Part shown: positions 7,143 to 14,980 of the stretch, piece after piece | Layout: every line of letters starts with the position of its first letter | Numbering within the stretch: the stretch's first letter is position 1 | Assembly: GCA_965229335.1 (NCBI GenBank) | Contig: OZ245874.1 | Coordinates: forward strand, 6,448,001-6,512,000 | Direction of reading: 5' to 3' | Origin: JAFKFH01 sp017307375 | GTDB taxonomy: Bacteria; Pseudomonadota; Alphaproteobacteria; Ferrovibrionales; Ferrovibrionaceae | DNA length: 64,000 nt | Made by a program: the position numbers and the translations under genes | The notes under the pieces: model-generated | Databases searched by the model: none | What the model saw: only the letters and a program-made list of their open reading frames with translations | Told to the model about the DNA's origin: nothing

Positions 7143-8737
7143 CCGTGCGCGCAGCCCTGCTGATCGCCGCAAGCCTGATCCTGGCGCCAGGCCTGGCCGA
7201 TGCCGGCACCTTCCGCTGGGCGTCGGGCGGCGACGTGTCCTCGATGGACCCCTACGCCCGCAACGAAACCTTCCTGATCACCTTCACCGCCAACATCTAC
7301 GAGCCGCTGGCCCGCCGCAACAAGCAGCTGGCGCTCGAGCCCGCGCTGGCCACGGCCTGGGGCCAGACCGGCCCGACCACCTGGTTCTTCGACCTGCGCC
7401 AGGGCGTGACGTTCTCCGACGGCACGCCGTTCACCGCCGACGACGTCGTCTTCTCGCTCGGCCGCGCGCAGGGCGAAGGGTCGAACATGCAGGCCTATTT
7501 CTCGTCGGTGCAGGCGATCCGCCGCGCCGGTGCGTTCCGCGTCGAGGTCGACACCAAGTATCCTGACCCGCTGCTGGCGATGAAATGGGCCTCGCTCGGC
7601 ATCATGTCGAAGGCCTGGGCCGAAAAGAACAATGCGGCGACGGCGGCCGACATGACCAAGAACCAGGAGAACTTCGCCACCCGCAACGCGATGGGCACCG
7701 GCCCGTTCATGCTGAAGGAAAGAAAGCCGGAGGAGCGCACGGTGCTGGTGCCGAATCCCGGCTGGTGGGACAGGCGCGACCACAATCTCGACGAAGTGAT
7801 CTTCACGCCAGTCGGCAACCCCGCGACCAGGGTCGCGGCGCTGAAGGCCGGCAATCTCGACATGATCTACGAGGTGCCGCCGGCCGATACCGACGGCCTG
7901 CGCCGCGATGCCGGGCTCAAGGTGATCGAGGGGCCGGAAACCCGCGTCGTCTTCGTCGGCATGGATCAGGAACGGCCGGAACTGCCGGAATCCAACATCA
8001 AGGGGCGCAACCCGTTCCAGGATCGCCGGGTACGCGAAGCGGTCTACCGCTCGATCGACGTCGAGGCGATCAAGCGCTCGGTGATGCGCGGGCAGTCCTA
8101 CCCGACCGCCTCGCTGGTCGCGCCGGTGATCAACGGCTATGTCGCCGATCTCGATCGGCGGCCGGCGATGCTGAAACCCGAGGACGCCCGGAAGCTGCTG
8201 GCCGATGCCGGCTATCCCGACGGCTTCGAAGTCGGGCTGGATTGCCCCAACGACCGCTATGTCAACGACGACAAGATCTGCGTCGCCCTGGTGCCGATGC
8301 TGGCGCGGATCGGTATCAAGGTCGCGTTGAACGCTCAGACCCGCAACAAGTTCTTCGCCAAGATCATGCGCAAGGGCGACTACTCGCCCGGCGTCACCAG
8401 CATGTACCTGATGGCATGGTCGCCCGGCTCGACCTACGACGTCCACAACGTGCTCGATTCGCTGCTGCAAACCCCGTCGGCCGTCACCAAGAAGGGCCAG
8501 GCGAATATCGGCGGTTATTCCAACAAGGCTTTCGACGAACTGGCCGACCGCATCGAGCGCGAGACCGACAAGGCGGCGCGCGAGCAGATGATCCGCCAGG
8601 CGACGAAGATCTACATGGACGACTACGCCTATGTGCCGCTGCACCAGCAGGCGCTGGTCTGGGCGGCCTCGACCAAGGTCGAGCTGTTCCAGCCGGCCGA
8701 CAACACCTTCCCCCTGCGCTACGTCACGGTGAAATGA
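7139..8737 (+). CDS. peptide-type ABC transporter substrate-binding protein
   Basis: A 532-residue SBP_bac_5 (DppA/OppA-like) protein with a Sec signal peptide (cleavage near ADAG, residue ~22). The mature protein shows the usual FRWASGGDVSSMDPYARNE start, the WFFDLRQGVTFSDGTPFTADDVVFS signature and the family's C-terminal YAYVPLHQQALVWA. It is periplasmic and captures a peptide or amino-acid-like solute. It is unusual that no permease or ATPase gene follows in this operon, so it must share a transporter encoded elsewhere, perhaps one of the two complete Dpp-type sets in this window. The operon suggests that its ligand is the substrate of the flanking enzymes. Confidence 0.88.
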   Translation: MTVRAALLIAASLILAPGLADAGTFRWASGGDVSSMDPYARNETFLITFTANIYEPLARRNKQLALEPALATAWGQTGPTTWFFDLRQGVTFSDGTPFTADDVVFSLGRAQGEGSNMQAYFSSVQAIRRAGAFRVEVDTKYPDPLLAMKWASLGIMSKAWAEKNNAATAADMTKNQENFATRNAMGTGPFMLKERKPEERTVLVPNPGWWDRRDHNLDEVIFTPVGNPATRVAALKAGNLDMIYEVPPADTDGLRRDAGLKVIEGPETRVVFVGMDQERPELPESNIKGRNPFQDRRVREAVYRSIDVEAIKRSVMRGQSYPTASLVAPVINGYVADLDRRPAMLKPEDARKLLADAGYPDGFEVGLDCPNDRYVNDDKICVALVPMLARIGIKVALNAQTRNKFFAKIMRKGDYSPGVTSMYLMAWSPGSTYDVHNVLDSLLQTPSAVTKKGQANIGGYSNKAFDELADRIERETDKAAREQMIRQATKIYMDDYAYVPLHQQALVWAASTKVELFQPADNTFPLRYVTVK

Positions 8738-9942
8738 CCGCCGATCCGGCAGTCGCCGCCGCGATCGAGGCCGAGCGGCGGCGCATCCAGGGCTGGACCG
8801 AACTGGCTGCGTCCGAGAATTACGTCTCGGACGCCGTGATGGCCGCACAGGGCTCGATCCTGACCAACCTGACGATCGAGGGTTATCCCGGCCGCCGCTT
8901 CCTCGGCCGCGACGGGGTCGCCGACACGATCGAGACGCTGGCCATCTCGCGGGCCTGCGCGCTGTTCGGCGCGGCCCATGCCAATGTCCAGCCGCATGCC
9001 GGCACCCAGGCAAACCAGGCCGCATTCCTGGCACTGCTGAAACCGGGCGACCGGGTGCTGTCGATGCGGTTGGCCGATGGCGGGCATTTCAGCCACGGTC
9101 ACGCTTCGACCCTGTCCGGCCAATGGTACGAAAGCCACCACTACGGCGTGCGGCCCGACGACGGGCTGATCGACATCGACGAGTTGGCGGAGAAGGCCGA
9201 GCGGCTGCGGCCCAGGCTGATCATCGCCGGTGGCTCGACCTATCCCCGGACGATCGACTTCGCCGGGCTGCGCCGCATTACCGACGATGTCGGCGCCGCC
9301 CTGCTGGTCGACATCGCCCATATGGCGGGGCTGGTCGCGACCGGCCTGTTTCCGGATCCGGTGCCGCATGCCGACCTCGTCACGACCACGACCTACAAGA
9401 ACCTGCGCGGCCCGCGCGGCGGGCTGATCCTGACCCGCGATATCGAGCTGGGCCGGCGTTGCGAGGATGCGCTGTCGCCGCTGTTGCAGGGCACGCCGCT
9501 GCTGCATGTCATGGCGGCCAAGGCGGTGGTGTTCGCCGAGGCGGCGATGCCGGACTATGCCGAATACCAGCGCCGGGTACTGGCCACCGCCCGCCATCTC
9601 GCCATCCGCCTGCAGGATGCCGGCTGCCGCGTCGTCACCGGCGGCACCGACACGCCGCTGGTGCTGGTCGACCTGCGCGGCGCCGCCGTCGACGCGGCGA
9701 CCGCGGTGGCGCGGCTCGCCGCCATCGGTATCGGTGCCAACCGCGTGCCGCTGCCGGGCGACCCGGACGACCTGTCGCACCTCTCCGGCCTGCGCTTCGG
9801 CACCTCGGCCGCCTGCGCCCGCGGCTTCGACATCACCGAGTTCGACGTGATCGCCGAGGCGATATCGGCGCAGCTCGGGGCAACGGCGGCGCCAGATTTC
9901 GCCGACCGGCTGCGCCTGCAGGCCGAGCGGTTCAGGGTTTGA
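8734..9942 (+). CDS. SHMT-like PLP enzyme with altered active site
   Basis: A 402-residue fold-type-I PLP enzyme clearly related to glycine/serine hydroxymethyltransferase. It keeps SENYVS (27-32), ANVQPHAGTQAN (83-94), the PLP lysine K222 in TTTTYKNLRGPRGG, D193 and H196 (VDIAHMAG) and the carboxylate-binding LRFGTS region. Residues normally conserved in true SHMT differ: NKYAEGYPGKRYYGG reads NLTIEGYPGRRFLGR. The equivalents of E. coli Tyr55, Tyr64 and Tyr65 are therefore T47, F56 and L57, while Glu57 is kept (E49). The usual His before the PLP lysine is Tyr. This suggests an aldolase or transferase acting on another beta-hydroxy amino acid. It ends the dioxygenase operon, so it may cleave the hydroxylated product. 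These statements rest on remembered family alignments. Confidence 0.82.
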   Translation: MTADPAVAAAIEAERRRIQGWTELAASENYVSDAVMAAQGSILTNLTIEGYPGRRFLGRDGVADTIETLAISRACALFGAAHANVQPHAGTQANQAAFLALLKPGDRVLSMRLADGGHFSHGHASTLSGQWYESHHYGVRPDDGLIDIDELAEKAERLRPRLIIAGGSTYPRTIDFAGLRRITDDVGAALLVDIAHMAGLVATGLFPDPVPHADLVTTTTYKNLRGPRGGLILTRDIELGRRCEDALSPLLQGTPLLHVMAAKAVVFAEAAMPDYAEYQRRVLATARHLAIRLQDAGCRVVTGGTDTPLVLVDLRGAAVDAATAVARLAAIGIGANRVPLPGDPDDLSHLSGLRFGTSAACARGFDITEFDVIAEAISAQLGATAAPDFADRLRLQAERFRV

Positions 9943-10273
9943 CCACCGCCAGCAGTGCAATGACGGCGACACCGGCGACGATCAGCGGCGCGACGTGGCG
10001 CGGCGGGGGCAGACCGCGGCGCAACCGCCCCGCCAGCACGCCATGCAACGCGGCGAGCGCCAGCACGACGACGAGCTTGGCGATCAGCCAGGCCTGAGGA
10101 AACCAGCCGCCGGCCATGGCCAGGCCGAGACCGAACGCGAAGGCCAGCAGCATCGCCGGCGTCGTCACCAGCCGGTCCCAGCGCGGCACCGGCGCCAGGG
10201 CGGCCGCGAGCATACCGCCGATCCAGACCATCGCCGCCGCGACATGCCCGGCCTTGAGCAGCAGGTAGGTCAT
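9932..10273 (-). CDS. small CopD/HemJ-like four-helix membrane protein
   Basis: A 113-residue integral membrane protein with about four hydrophobic helices. The start, LLLKAGHVAAAMVWIGGML, places a His in helix 1 followed by WIGGM, like the CopD/HemJ group. The function is unknown. It overlaps the preceding DUF3817 gene by four bases, so the two form a small operon, and its 3' end overlaps the convergent SHMT-like gene by 11 bases. Confidence 0.7.
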   Translation of the reverse strand: MTYLLLKAGHVAAAMVWIGGMLAAALAPVPRWDRLVTTPAMLLAFAFGLGLAMAGGWFPQAWLIAKLVVVLALAALHGVLAGRLRRGLPPPRHVAPLIVAGVAVIALLAVVKP

Positions 10274-10560
10274 GCGGCGAGGCGCCGGCGCAGCAACCGC
10301 CGTACCGCCAGCACGCCGAAGGGAATGAAGGCGGCCGACACGAGGCGGACGATCTCGCCGGCGCGCCAGCCGCCGCCGGAGACCACGGTCATCACGGTCC
10401 ACAGATAGAACAGGAAGGCCAGTCCGTGGACCGGACCCATGATCGTGGTGGCGATGGGATAGCCGGCCAGATGCTTCAGCGGCCCGGCGATGCCGACCAG
10501 CAGGATCAGCGTCGTACCCTCCATCCAGGAGGCAAATCGCAGTCGTGCGATGTCCGTCAT
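10270..10560 (-). CDS. DUF3817 membrane protein
   Basis: A 96-residue protein with the DUF3817 signature: LRFASWMEGTTLILLVGIAGPLKHL near the start, GPVHGLAFLFYLW in the middle, and a helix ending in a basic tail. Three membrane helices are predicted by eye. An upstream ATG at 10611 would add a proline-rich stretch and is not favoured. It leads the two-gene unit with the CopD-like gene and diverges from the GlxA-type regulator, with 70 bases between the starts. The molecular function is unknown. Confidence 0.75.
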   Translation of the reverse strand: MTDIARLRFASWMEGTTLILLVGIAGPLKHLAGYPIATTIMGPVHGLAFLFYLWTVMTVVSGGGWRAGEIVRLVSAAFIPFGVLAVRRLLRRRLAA

Positions 10561-10630
10561 GGGCCGATCCTGGCCTGGAGGCGGCCAGGAGACCAGTGGC
10601 CGGATTGCCAATATGCGCTAGGATCCGGCC

Positions 10631-11572
10631 ATGCATGTCATTGCCGTCGCGGCCCTGCATGGGCTGATCCCCTTCGACTTGACCATTCCCTGCGAGATCT
10701 TCGGCCGGGTGCCGGGCTACGACGTCCGCGTCTGCGGCGAAGCCCGCCGGATCCGCGCCGCGCATTTCGACCTCGCGGTGCCGCACGGCCTCGATGCGAT
10801 CGATCAGGCCGATACGGTCATCGTGCCTGGCATCGCCGACGTCGACGCCCCGGTTGCGCCCAGGGTGGCAGCGGCGCTGCAGCGCGCCTCGAAGCGCGGC
10901 GCCCGCATCGCCTCGATCTGTTCGGGCGCCTTCGTCCTGGCGGCGGCCGGGCTGCTGGATGGACGGCGGGCGACGACGCACTGGCTGGCGGCGCCGCTGC
11001 TGGCCCGCCGCTACCCGCTGGTCGAGGTCGACGCCGACGTGCTGTTCGTCGATGGCGACCGGATTCTCACCTCGGCCGGTGCCGCGGCCGGCCTCGATCT
11101 CTGCCTGCATATCCTGCGGCGTGACCGCGGCGCGGCCATAGCCGCGGAAGCGGCGCGGCTGGCGGTGATGCCGCCGCAGCGCGAAGGCGGCCAGGCCCAG
11201 TTCATCCGCCATGAGCCGCCGGGCGAAGCCGCGGCCCTCGACCCGCTGCTCGACTGGCTGCGCCGCAACCTGCAGCGGCCGCTGACGCTGGCAGCCATCG
11301 CCCAGCATGCCGGGATGAGCGTCCGCACGCTGAGCCGCCGGTTCCGCGAACAGACCGGCACGTCGCCGCTGCAATGGGTGCTGGCCGCGCGCGTGCGGCG
11401 CGCGCAGCACCTGCTCGAAACCACCACGCTCGGCATCGAGCAGGTGGCGACGCGCTGCGGCTTCGAGTCGGCACCGAGCTTCCGCGAGCATTTCGGCCGT
11501 GTCGCCGGCTTGAGCCCGTCCGCCTATCGGCGCAGCTTCAATGCCCGGCCAGCCCGTCCCAGAGCAGCTTGA
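10631..11572 (+). CDS. GlxA-type AraC regulator with DJ-1/PfpI domain
   Basis: A 313-residue two-domain regulator. Residues 1-180 form a class-I glutamine-amidotransferase-like (DJ-1/PfpI) domain containing IASICSGAFVLAAAGLLDGR, with C97 at the nucleophile position. Residues ~205-305 form an AraC double helix-turn-helix (PLTLAAIAQHAGMSVRTLSRRFREQTG and IEQVATRCGFESAPSFREHF). Family members activate catabolic operons, for example those for carnitine or arginine. The neighbouring divergent DUF3817/CopD-like pair is the obvious first target candidate. Its 3' end overlaps the convergent TauE/SafE gene by 35 bases. Confidence 0.88.
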   Translation: MHVIAVAALHGLIPFDLTIPCEIFGRVPGYDVRVCGEARRIRAAHFDLAVPHGLDAIDQADTVIVPGIADVDAPVAPRVAAALQRASKRGARIASICSGAFVLAAAGLLDGRRATTHWLAAPLLARRYPLVEVDADVLFVDGDRILTSAGAAAGLDLCLHILRRDRGAAIAAEAARLAVMPPQREGGQAQFIRHEPPGEAAALDPLLDWLRRNLQRPLTLAAIAQHAGMSVRTLSRRFREQTGTSPLQWVLAARVRRAQHLLETTTLGIEQVATRCGFESAPSFREHFGRVAGLSPSAYRRSFNARPARPRAA

Positions 11573-12290
11573 GGGCGGTGAGGATGAGCAGGGCATAGCA
11601 GATCTGGTAGAGGCGCCGCTGGTCCAGCCGCTCATGCAGCCGCCAGCCCGCCCAGACGCCCAAGGGTACCAGCGGCAGGCAGACCAGCCCGGCCGCCAGC
11701 ATCGTCCGCCCGGGCTGCGCCACGATCAGCCACGGCGCGACCTTGACGATGTTCCCGACGGTGAAGACCAGGCTGGTGGTGCCGGCGTAGACCGCCTTGG
11801 GCAGGCCCCGGCGCAACAGGTACATGGCCAGCGGGGGGCCGCCGGCATGGGCCAGCATGGTGGTGATGCCCGCGCCGAGGCCCGACAAAAGCGCGGGCAG
11901 CAACGCCGGCGGCCGCGCCACCACCTGGCTGCCGCCGCGAAACCACATCACCGCGAACACGATCGTGATGACCGCCATCGAGACGGCGACCAGGCCACGA
12001 TCGACCGCGGCAAGCCACCAGGTACCAAGCGCGATGCCGGCCAGCAGCGCCGGCAGCAGCATCGCCAGATCGGGTTTAGACCAGGTGCCGGGTTTCCAGT
12101 AGCGCAGCGCAACAAGGTCCATCGCCACGAACAGCGGGCTGAGGAAGCCGCCGGCCTCGACCGGGTCCATCACGAGCGACAGCAACGGAATGCCCAGGAT
12201 GGCGAAGCCGCCGCCGAAGGCGCCTTTCATGAAGGCGATGCCGAAGACGCCGGCCCCGGCGACCAGCAGGGTCAGCGGGTCGAGCGTCAC
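11538..12290 (-). CDS. TauE/SafE-family sulfite/organic anion exporter
   Basis: A 250-residue membrane protein with about eight helices and the TauE/SafE repeat signature (GAFGGGFAILGIPLLSLVMDPVEAGGFLSPLFVAMDL, and its second copy beginning LLSGLGAGITTMLAHAGGPPLAMYLL). The family exports sulfite, sulfoacetate and related anions. The GTG start overlaps the end of the alpha/beta hydrolase gene, so the two are cotranscribed. The substrate is not known. Confidence 0.88.
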   Translation of the reverse strand: MTLDPLTLLVAGAGVFGIAFMKGAFGGGFAILGIPLLSLVMDPVEAGGFLSPLFVAMDLVALRYWKPGTWSKPDLAMLLPALLAGIALGTWWLAAVDRGLVAVSMAVITIVFAVMWFRGGSQVVARPPALLPALLSGLGAGITTMLAHAGGPPLAMYLLRRGLPKAVYAGTTSLVFTVGNIVKVAPWLIVAQPGRTMLAAGLVCLPLVPLGVWAGWRLHERLDQRRLYQICYALLILTALKLLWDGLAGH

Positions 12291-13090
12291 GGCCTGCCGA
12301 TCCGCGACAGGAGCCGCGAGGCCGCGGCATTGAAGGCGTCGGCGGCTTCAAGGTTGGGCATGTGCCCAACCCCCTCCAGCCACAGCAGTTCGGCGTCCGG
12401 CAGCAGCGCCTGCATGCGATCGGCGTCGGCGCGGGTGGTGAAGGCATCGTGGTCGCCGACCACCACCAGCGCGGGACGATCGAAGGCCGCGAGCGTGCCG
12501 GCATAGTCCGGCCGCTCGGCCCGGCCACGCAGCGCCGCGGCGGCGCCCTGCGGCGGCGCGGACCGCATCATGTCACGGACGTGGGCGGCGACCGCTGGCT
12601 GCGTGGCGATCGTCTGCGCCGAAATCATCCTGGGCAGCGTTTCCGCGGCATAGGGTTCCATTCCCTCGGCCAGCAGCCGATCGGCCATCCGCACGCGATT
12701 GACCCTGCCCTCGCCCGTCTCGGCCTGCGGGAAGGTTGCGGCAAGGATCAGGCCGCGCACCCGATCGGGAAAACCGCGGCAGATCTCCATGGCGATCTGC
12801 CCGCCCATCGACAGCCCGCCGACGGCAAATCCGTCGACGTCGAGATGGTCGAGCAGCCCGACCAGGTCTGCGGCGAACTGCGACAGCGTTGTCTTGCCCG
12901 GGACCACCGTGGTTTCGCCATAGCCCCGCAGGTCGGGGACGACGATGCGCCAACCCTGAGCCAGTACTGGCAATTGCGGCCGCCACATCGAGCGATCGAA
13001 CGGATGGCCGTGCACCAGCAGCAGCACGTCGGGGCCGCGGCCCCGGTCATCGTAGGCCATCGTGATGCCGTTGATCTGCGCCGTCGCCAT
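12287..13090 (-). CDS. alpha/beta-fold hydrolase
   Basis: A 267-residue alpha/beta hydrolase. The oxyanion-hole HGHPFDRSMW, the nucleophile elbow GLSMGGQ, an Asp in VVGDHDAFT and the catalytic His in GVGHMPN complete the triad. It resembles enol-lactone hydrolase/PcaD-like esterases, but the substrate is open. The ATG at 13090 is preferred over the upstream ATG at 13159, because the longer form would run through the MocR operator repeats. It diverges from the MocR gene, which probably regulates it. Confidence 0.85.
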   Translation of the reverse strand: MATAQINGITMAYDDRGRGPDVLLLVHGHPFDRSMWRPQLPVLAQGWRIVVPDLRGYGETTVVPGKTTLSQFAADLVGLLDHLDVDGFAVGGLSMGGQIAMEICRGFPDRVRGLILAATFPQAETGEGRVNRVRMADRLLAEGMEPYAAETLPRMISAQTIATQPAVAAHVRDMMRSAPPQGAAAALRGRAERPDYAGTLAAFDRPALVVVGDHDAFTTRADADRMQALLPDAELLWLEGVGHMPNLEAADAFNAAASRLLSRIGRP

Positions 13091-13123
13091 CGACCTTCTC
13101 CGGATTGCATTGACCTTATCCAG

Positions 13124-13175
13124 AATTGCACCGAGATTTATGTGGTGCAAATGCTCCATTGCTCTCGGTGCAATT
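13124..13175. promoter_or_regulatory. probable MocR operator repeats
   Basis: AATTGCACCGAG (13124-13135) and CTCGGTGCAATT (13164-13175) are perfect 12-bp inverted copies. A third partial copy, GGTGCAA (13144-13150), lies between them as a direct repeat of the right arm. They sit between the divergent hydrolase and MocR genes. Paired direct or inverted repeats are typical of MocR/PdxR sites. The role is inferred from position. Confidence 0.65.
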
Positions 13176-13178
13176 AAC

Positions 13179-14504
13179 GTGACCCAGGATTTCCGCTCGC
13201 TCGCCGACCGCCTCGCCGCCGATATCGCGGCCGGCCGGCTGAAGCCCGGCGACCGCCTGCCGCCACAGCGCGAGTTTGCCTATCGCCACGGTATCGCCGC
13301 CTCGACCGCCGGCCGGGTCTATGCCGAGCTGACCCGGCGCGGGCTGATCACCGGCGAGGTCGGGCGCGGCAGCTATGTCCGCGCCGCCGTACCGGCGCCC
13401 GGCCCGGCCCTGGCCGATCCGCCCGCGGTGCCGGTCGATCTCGAGCTGATCTTTCCCGTCCTGCCCGAACAGGGGCCGGCGATGTCGGCGGCGCTGGCCG
13501 GGCTGTTGCAGCCCGAGTTGCTGCAGCGCGCCTTGCGCCCGGTCGGCGCGGCGGCGACGCCGGAGGCCCGTGCGATCGCCGCGGCCTTCCTGGCCCGCGG
13601 CGGCTGGCAGCCGTCGGCCGATGCCATCCTGTTCACCGGCAACGGGCGCCAGGCGATCGCCGGCGCGATGGCGGCGCTGGCCCCGGCGGGCGGCCGCATC
13701 GGCGTCGAGGCGCTGACCTATCCGGTGGTCAAGGGCATCGCCGCCCGGCTCGGCATCACCCTGGTGCCGCTCGCCCTCGACGACCAGGGCATCCGCCCGG
13801 ATGCCCTGCGCGACGCCAGGCTCGACGGCGTCTACCTGCAGCCGGCCTTGCAGAACCCGCTGGGCCTGACCATGGGCGCGGAACGCCGTAGCGAGCTGGC
13901 CGGGATGCTGCGCAAGCTCGACCTCGTCGCCATCGAGGACGGCATCTATTCCTTCCTGGCCGACGAGGCGCCGCTGGCGGCGTCGGCACCGGAGCGCGTG
14001 ATCATGGTCGACAGCCTGTCGAAACGCATCGCGCCCGGCCTGACGCTCGGGCTGATGGCCGGCTGCGCGGCGATCGGCGAGCGCCTGGCGGCGGCCGTGC
14101 GCTCAGGCACCTGGGCTGCAGCGGGCGTGCCGCTGGCCGTCGGCCTGCACTGGCTGGCCGACGGCACCGCGCAGCGCACAGGCCATGCCAAGCGGGCGGA
14201 TGCGGCCGCGCGCCAGCGCCTGGCCCGCGACGTGCTGCTGGGCCTAGACCTCCGCGGCGATGTCCGCGCCTATCACCTGTGGCTGGAACTGCCGGAACCA
14301 TGGCGGGGCGAAAGCTTCGCGGCCGCCGCCGCGCGGCAGGGCATTGCGGTCACGCCGGCCAGCGCCTTCGCCATCGGCACAGGCCATGCGCCCAATGCCG
14401 TGCGGCTGGCACTGGCCTCGCCCGACCTGGCAACATTGCACGATGCCCTGGGCCGCCTGCGGCGCCTGGTCCAGTCGGACGCGATGGCGGCGATCCGCGA
14501 CTAG
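13179..14504 (+). CDS. MocR/PdxR-type regulator (GntR HTH fused to aminotransferase domain)
   Basis: A 441-residue chimaera. Residues ~1-68 form a GntR winged helix (LADRLAADIAAGRLKPGDRLPPQREFAYRHGIAASTAGRVYAEL). The rest is a fold-type-I aminotransferase domain with the PLP lysine in VDSLSKRIAPGLTLG. Such proteins bind PLP plus an effector amino compound to switch transcription. The GTG at 13179 places the start right after the operator repeats and at the normal beginning of the HTH. An ATG at 13140 in the same frame would put the repeats inside the coding region. It diverges from the hydrolase-TauE operon and converges on the ATC-hydrolase/ABC operon. Confidence 0.85.
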   Translation: MTQDFRSLADRLAADIAAGRLKPGDRLPPQREFAYRHGIAASTAGRVYAELTRRGLITGEVGRGSYVRAAVPAPGPALADPPAVPVDLELIFPVLPEQGPAMSAALAGLLQPELLQRALRPVGAAATPEARAIAAAFLARGGWQPSADAILFTGNGRQAIAGAMAALAPAGGRIGVEALTYPVVKGIAARLGITLVPLALDDQGIRPDALRDARLDGVYLQPALQNPLGLTMGAERRSELAGMLRKLDLVAIEDGIYSFLADEAPLAASAPERVIMVDSLSKRIAPGLTLGLMAGCAAIGERLAAAVRSGTWAAAGVPLAVGLHWLADGTAQRTGHAKRADAAARQRLARDVLLGLDLRGDVRAYHLWLELPEPWRGESFAAAAARQGIAVTPASAFAIGTGHAPNAVRLALASPDLATLHDALGRLRRLVQSDAMAAIRD

Positions 14505-14512
14505 AGCATGGG

Positions 14513-14980
14513 TCAGTATTCCGCTTCGTAGCGATAGCGGAAGTCGCAATGGCTGGCGCCTTCCATGATCGTCTGGCTGCGGGTCAGCTTCAGCTTGGGG
14601 TCGTAGCCGTCGCAGAACGCGCCGTCGCGGTTGCAGGACAGCAGCGGGCCGATCTCGCCCAGGCCCATCTGCCGGTACATCTCGGCATAGCGGCAGCGGA
14701 CGACATTGAAGTCGAAATGGGTTTCGTCGCGATGGACGACCTCGATCTCCAGCGCGTCTTCCGCCGTCCAGTGCTTCTGGATGTCGACGAAACTCTGCAG
14801 GCTGGTGCCGCCGGGCTGGGCCGCCGCGAACTGGCCGGCCTGGGCGATCGCCGACCGCCGCACCGATTCGGCGATGACCGCGCGGGCCTCGTCGCGGCCG
14901 TGGCGAGCGACGAGGGTTTCGTAGACTTCGCGCAGCAGTTCGGCCTCGATGCGGCGGCGCTCGATGATCGGCAGGGTCAT
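14513..14980 (-). CDS. L-2-amino-thiazoline-4-carboxylic acid hydrolase-family protein
   Basis: A 155-residue protein with the family's C-terminal signature: FNVVRCRYAEMYRQMGLGEIG, then LLSCNRDGAFCDGY, then the ending TRSQTIMEGASHCDFRYRY. Characterised members (Pseudomonas L-ATC hydrolase) open the thiazoline ring of ATC on the way to cysteine. Many homologues have unknown substrates. Its start overlaps the stop of the fused ABC ATPase gene, so it is the last gene of the ABC operon. This hints that the imported solute is a cyclic or thiazoline-like amino acid, which is inference from context. Confidence 0.82.
   Translation of the reverse strand: MTLPIIERRRIEAELLREVYETLVARHGRDEARAVIAESVRRSAIAQAGQFAAAQPGGTSLQSFVDIQKHWTAEDALEIEVVHRDETHFDFNVVRCRYAEMYRQMGLGEIGPLLSCNRDGAFCDGYDPKLKLTRSQTIMEGASHCDFRYRYEAEY

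Noticed and set aside
5230..9942. An ectoine or hydroxyectoine cluster, considered because of the EctD-like enzyme and Lrp-type regulator
   Set aside because: No ectA, ectB, ectC, doeA, doeC or doeD gene is present, and the hydroxylase has a changed substrate residue.
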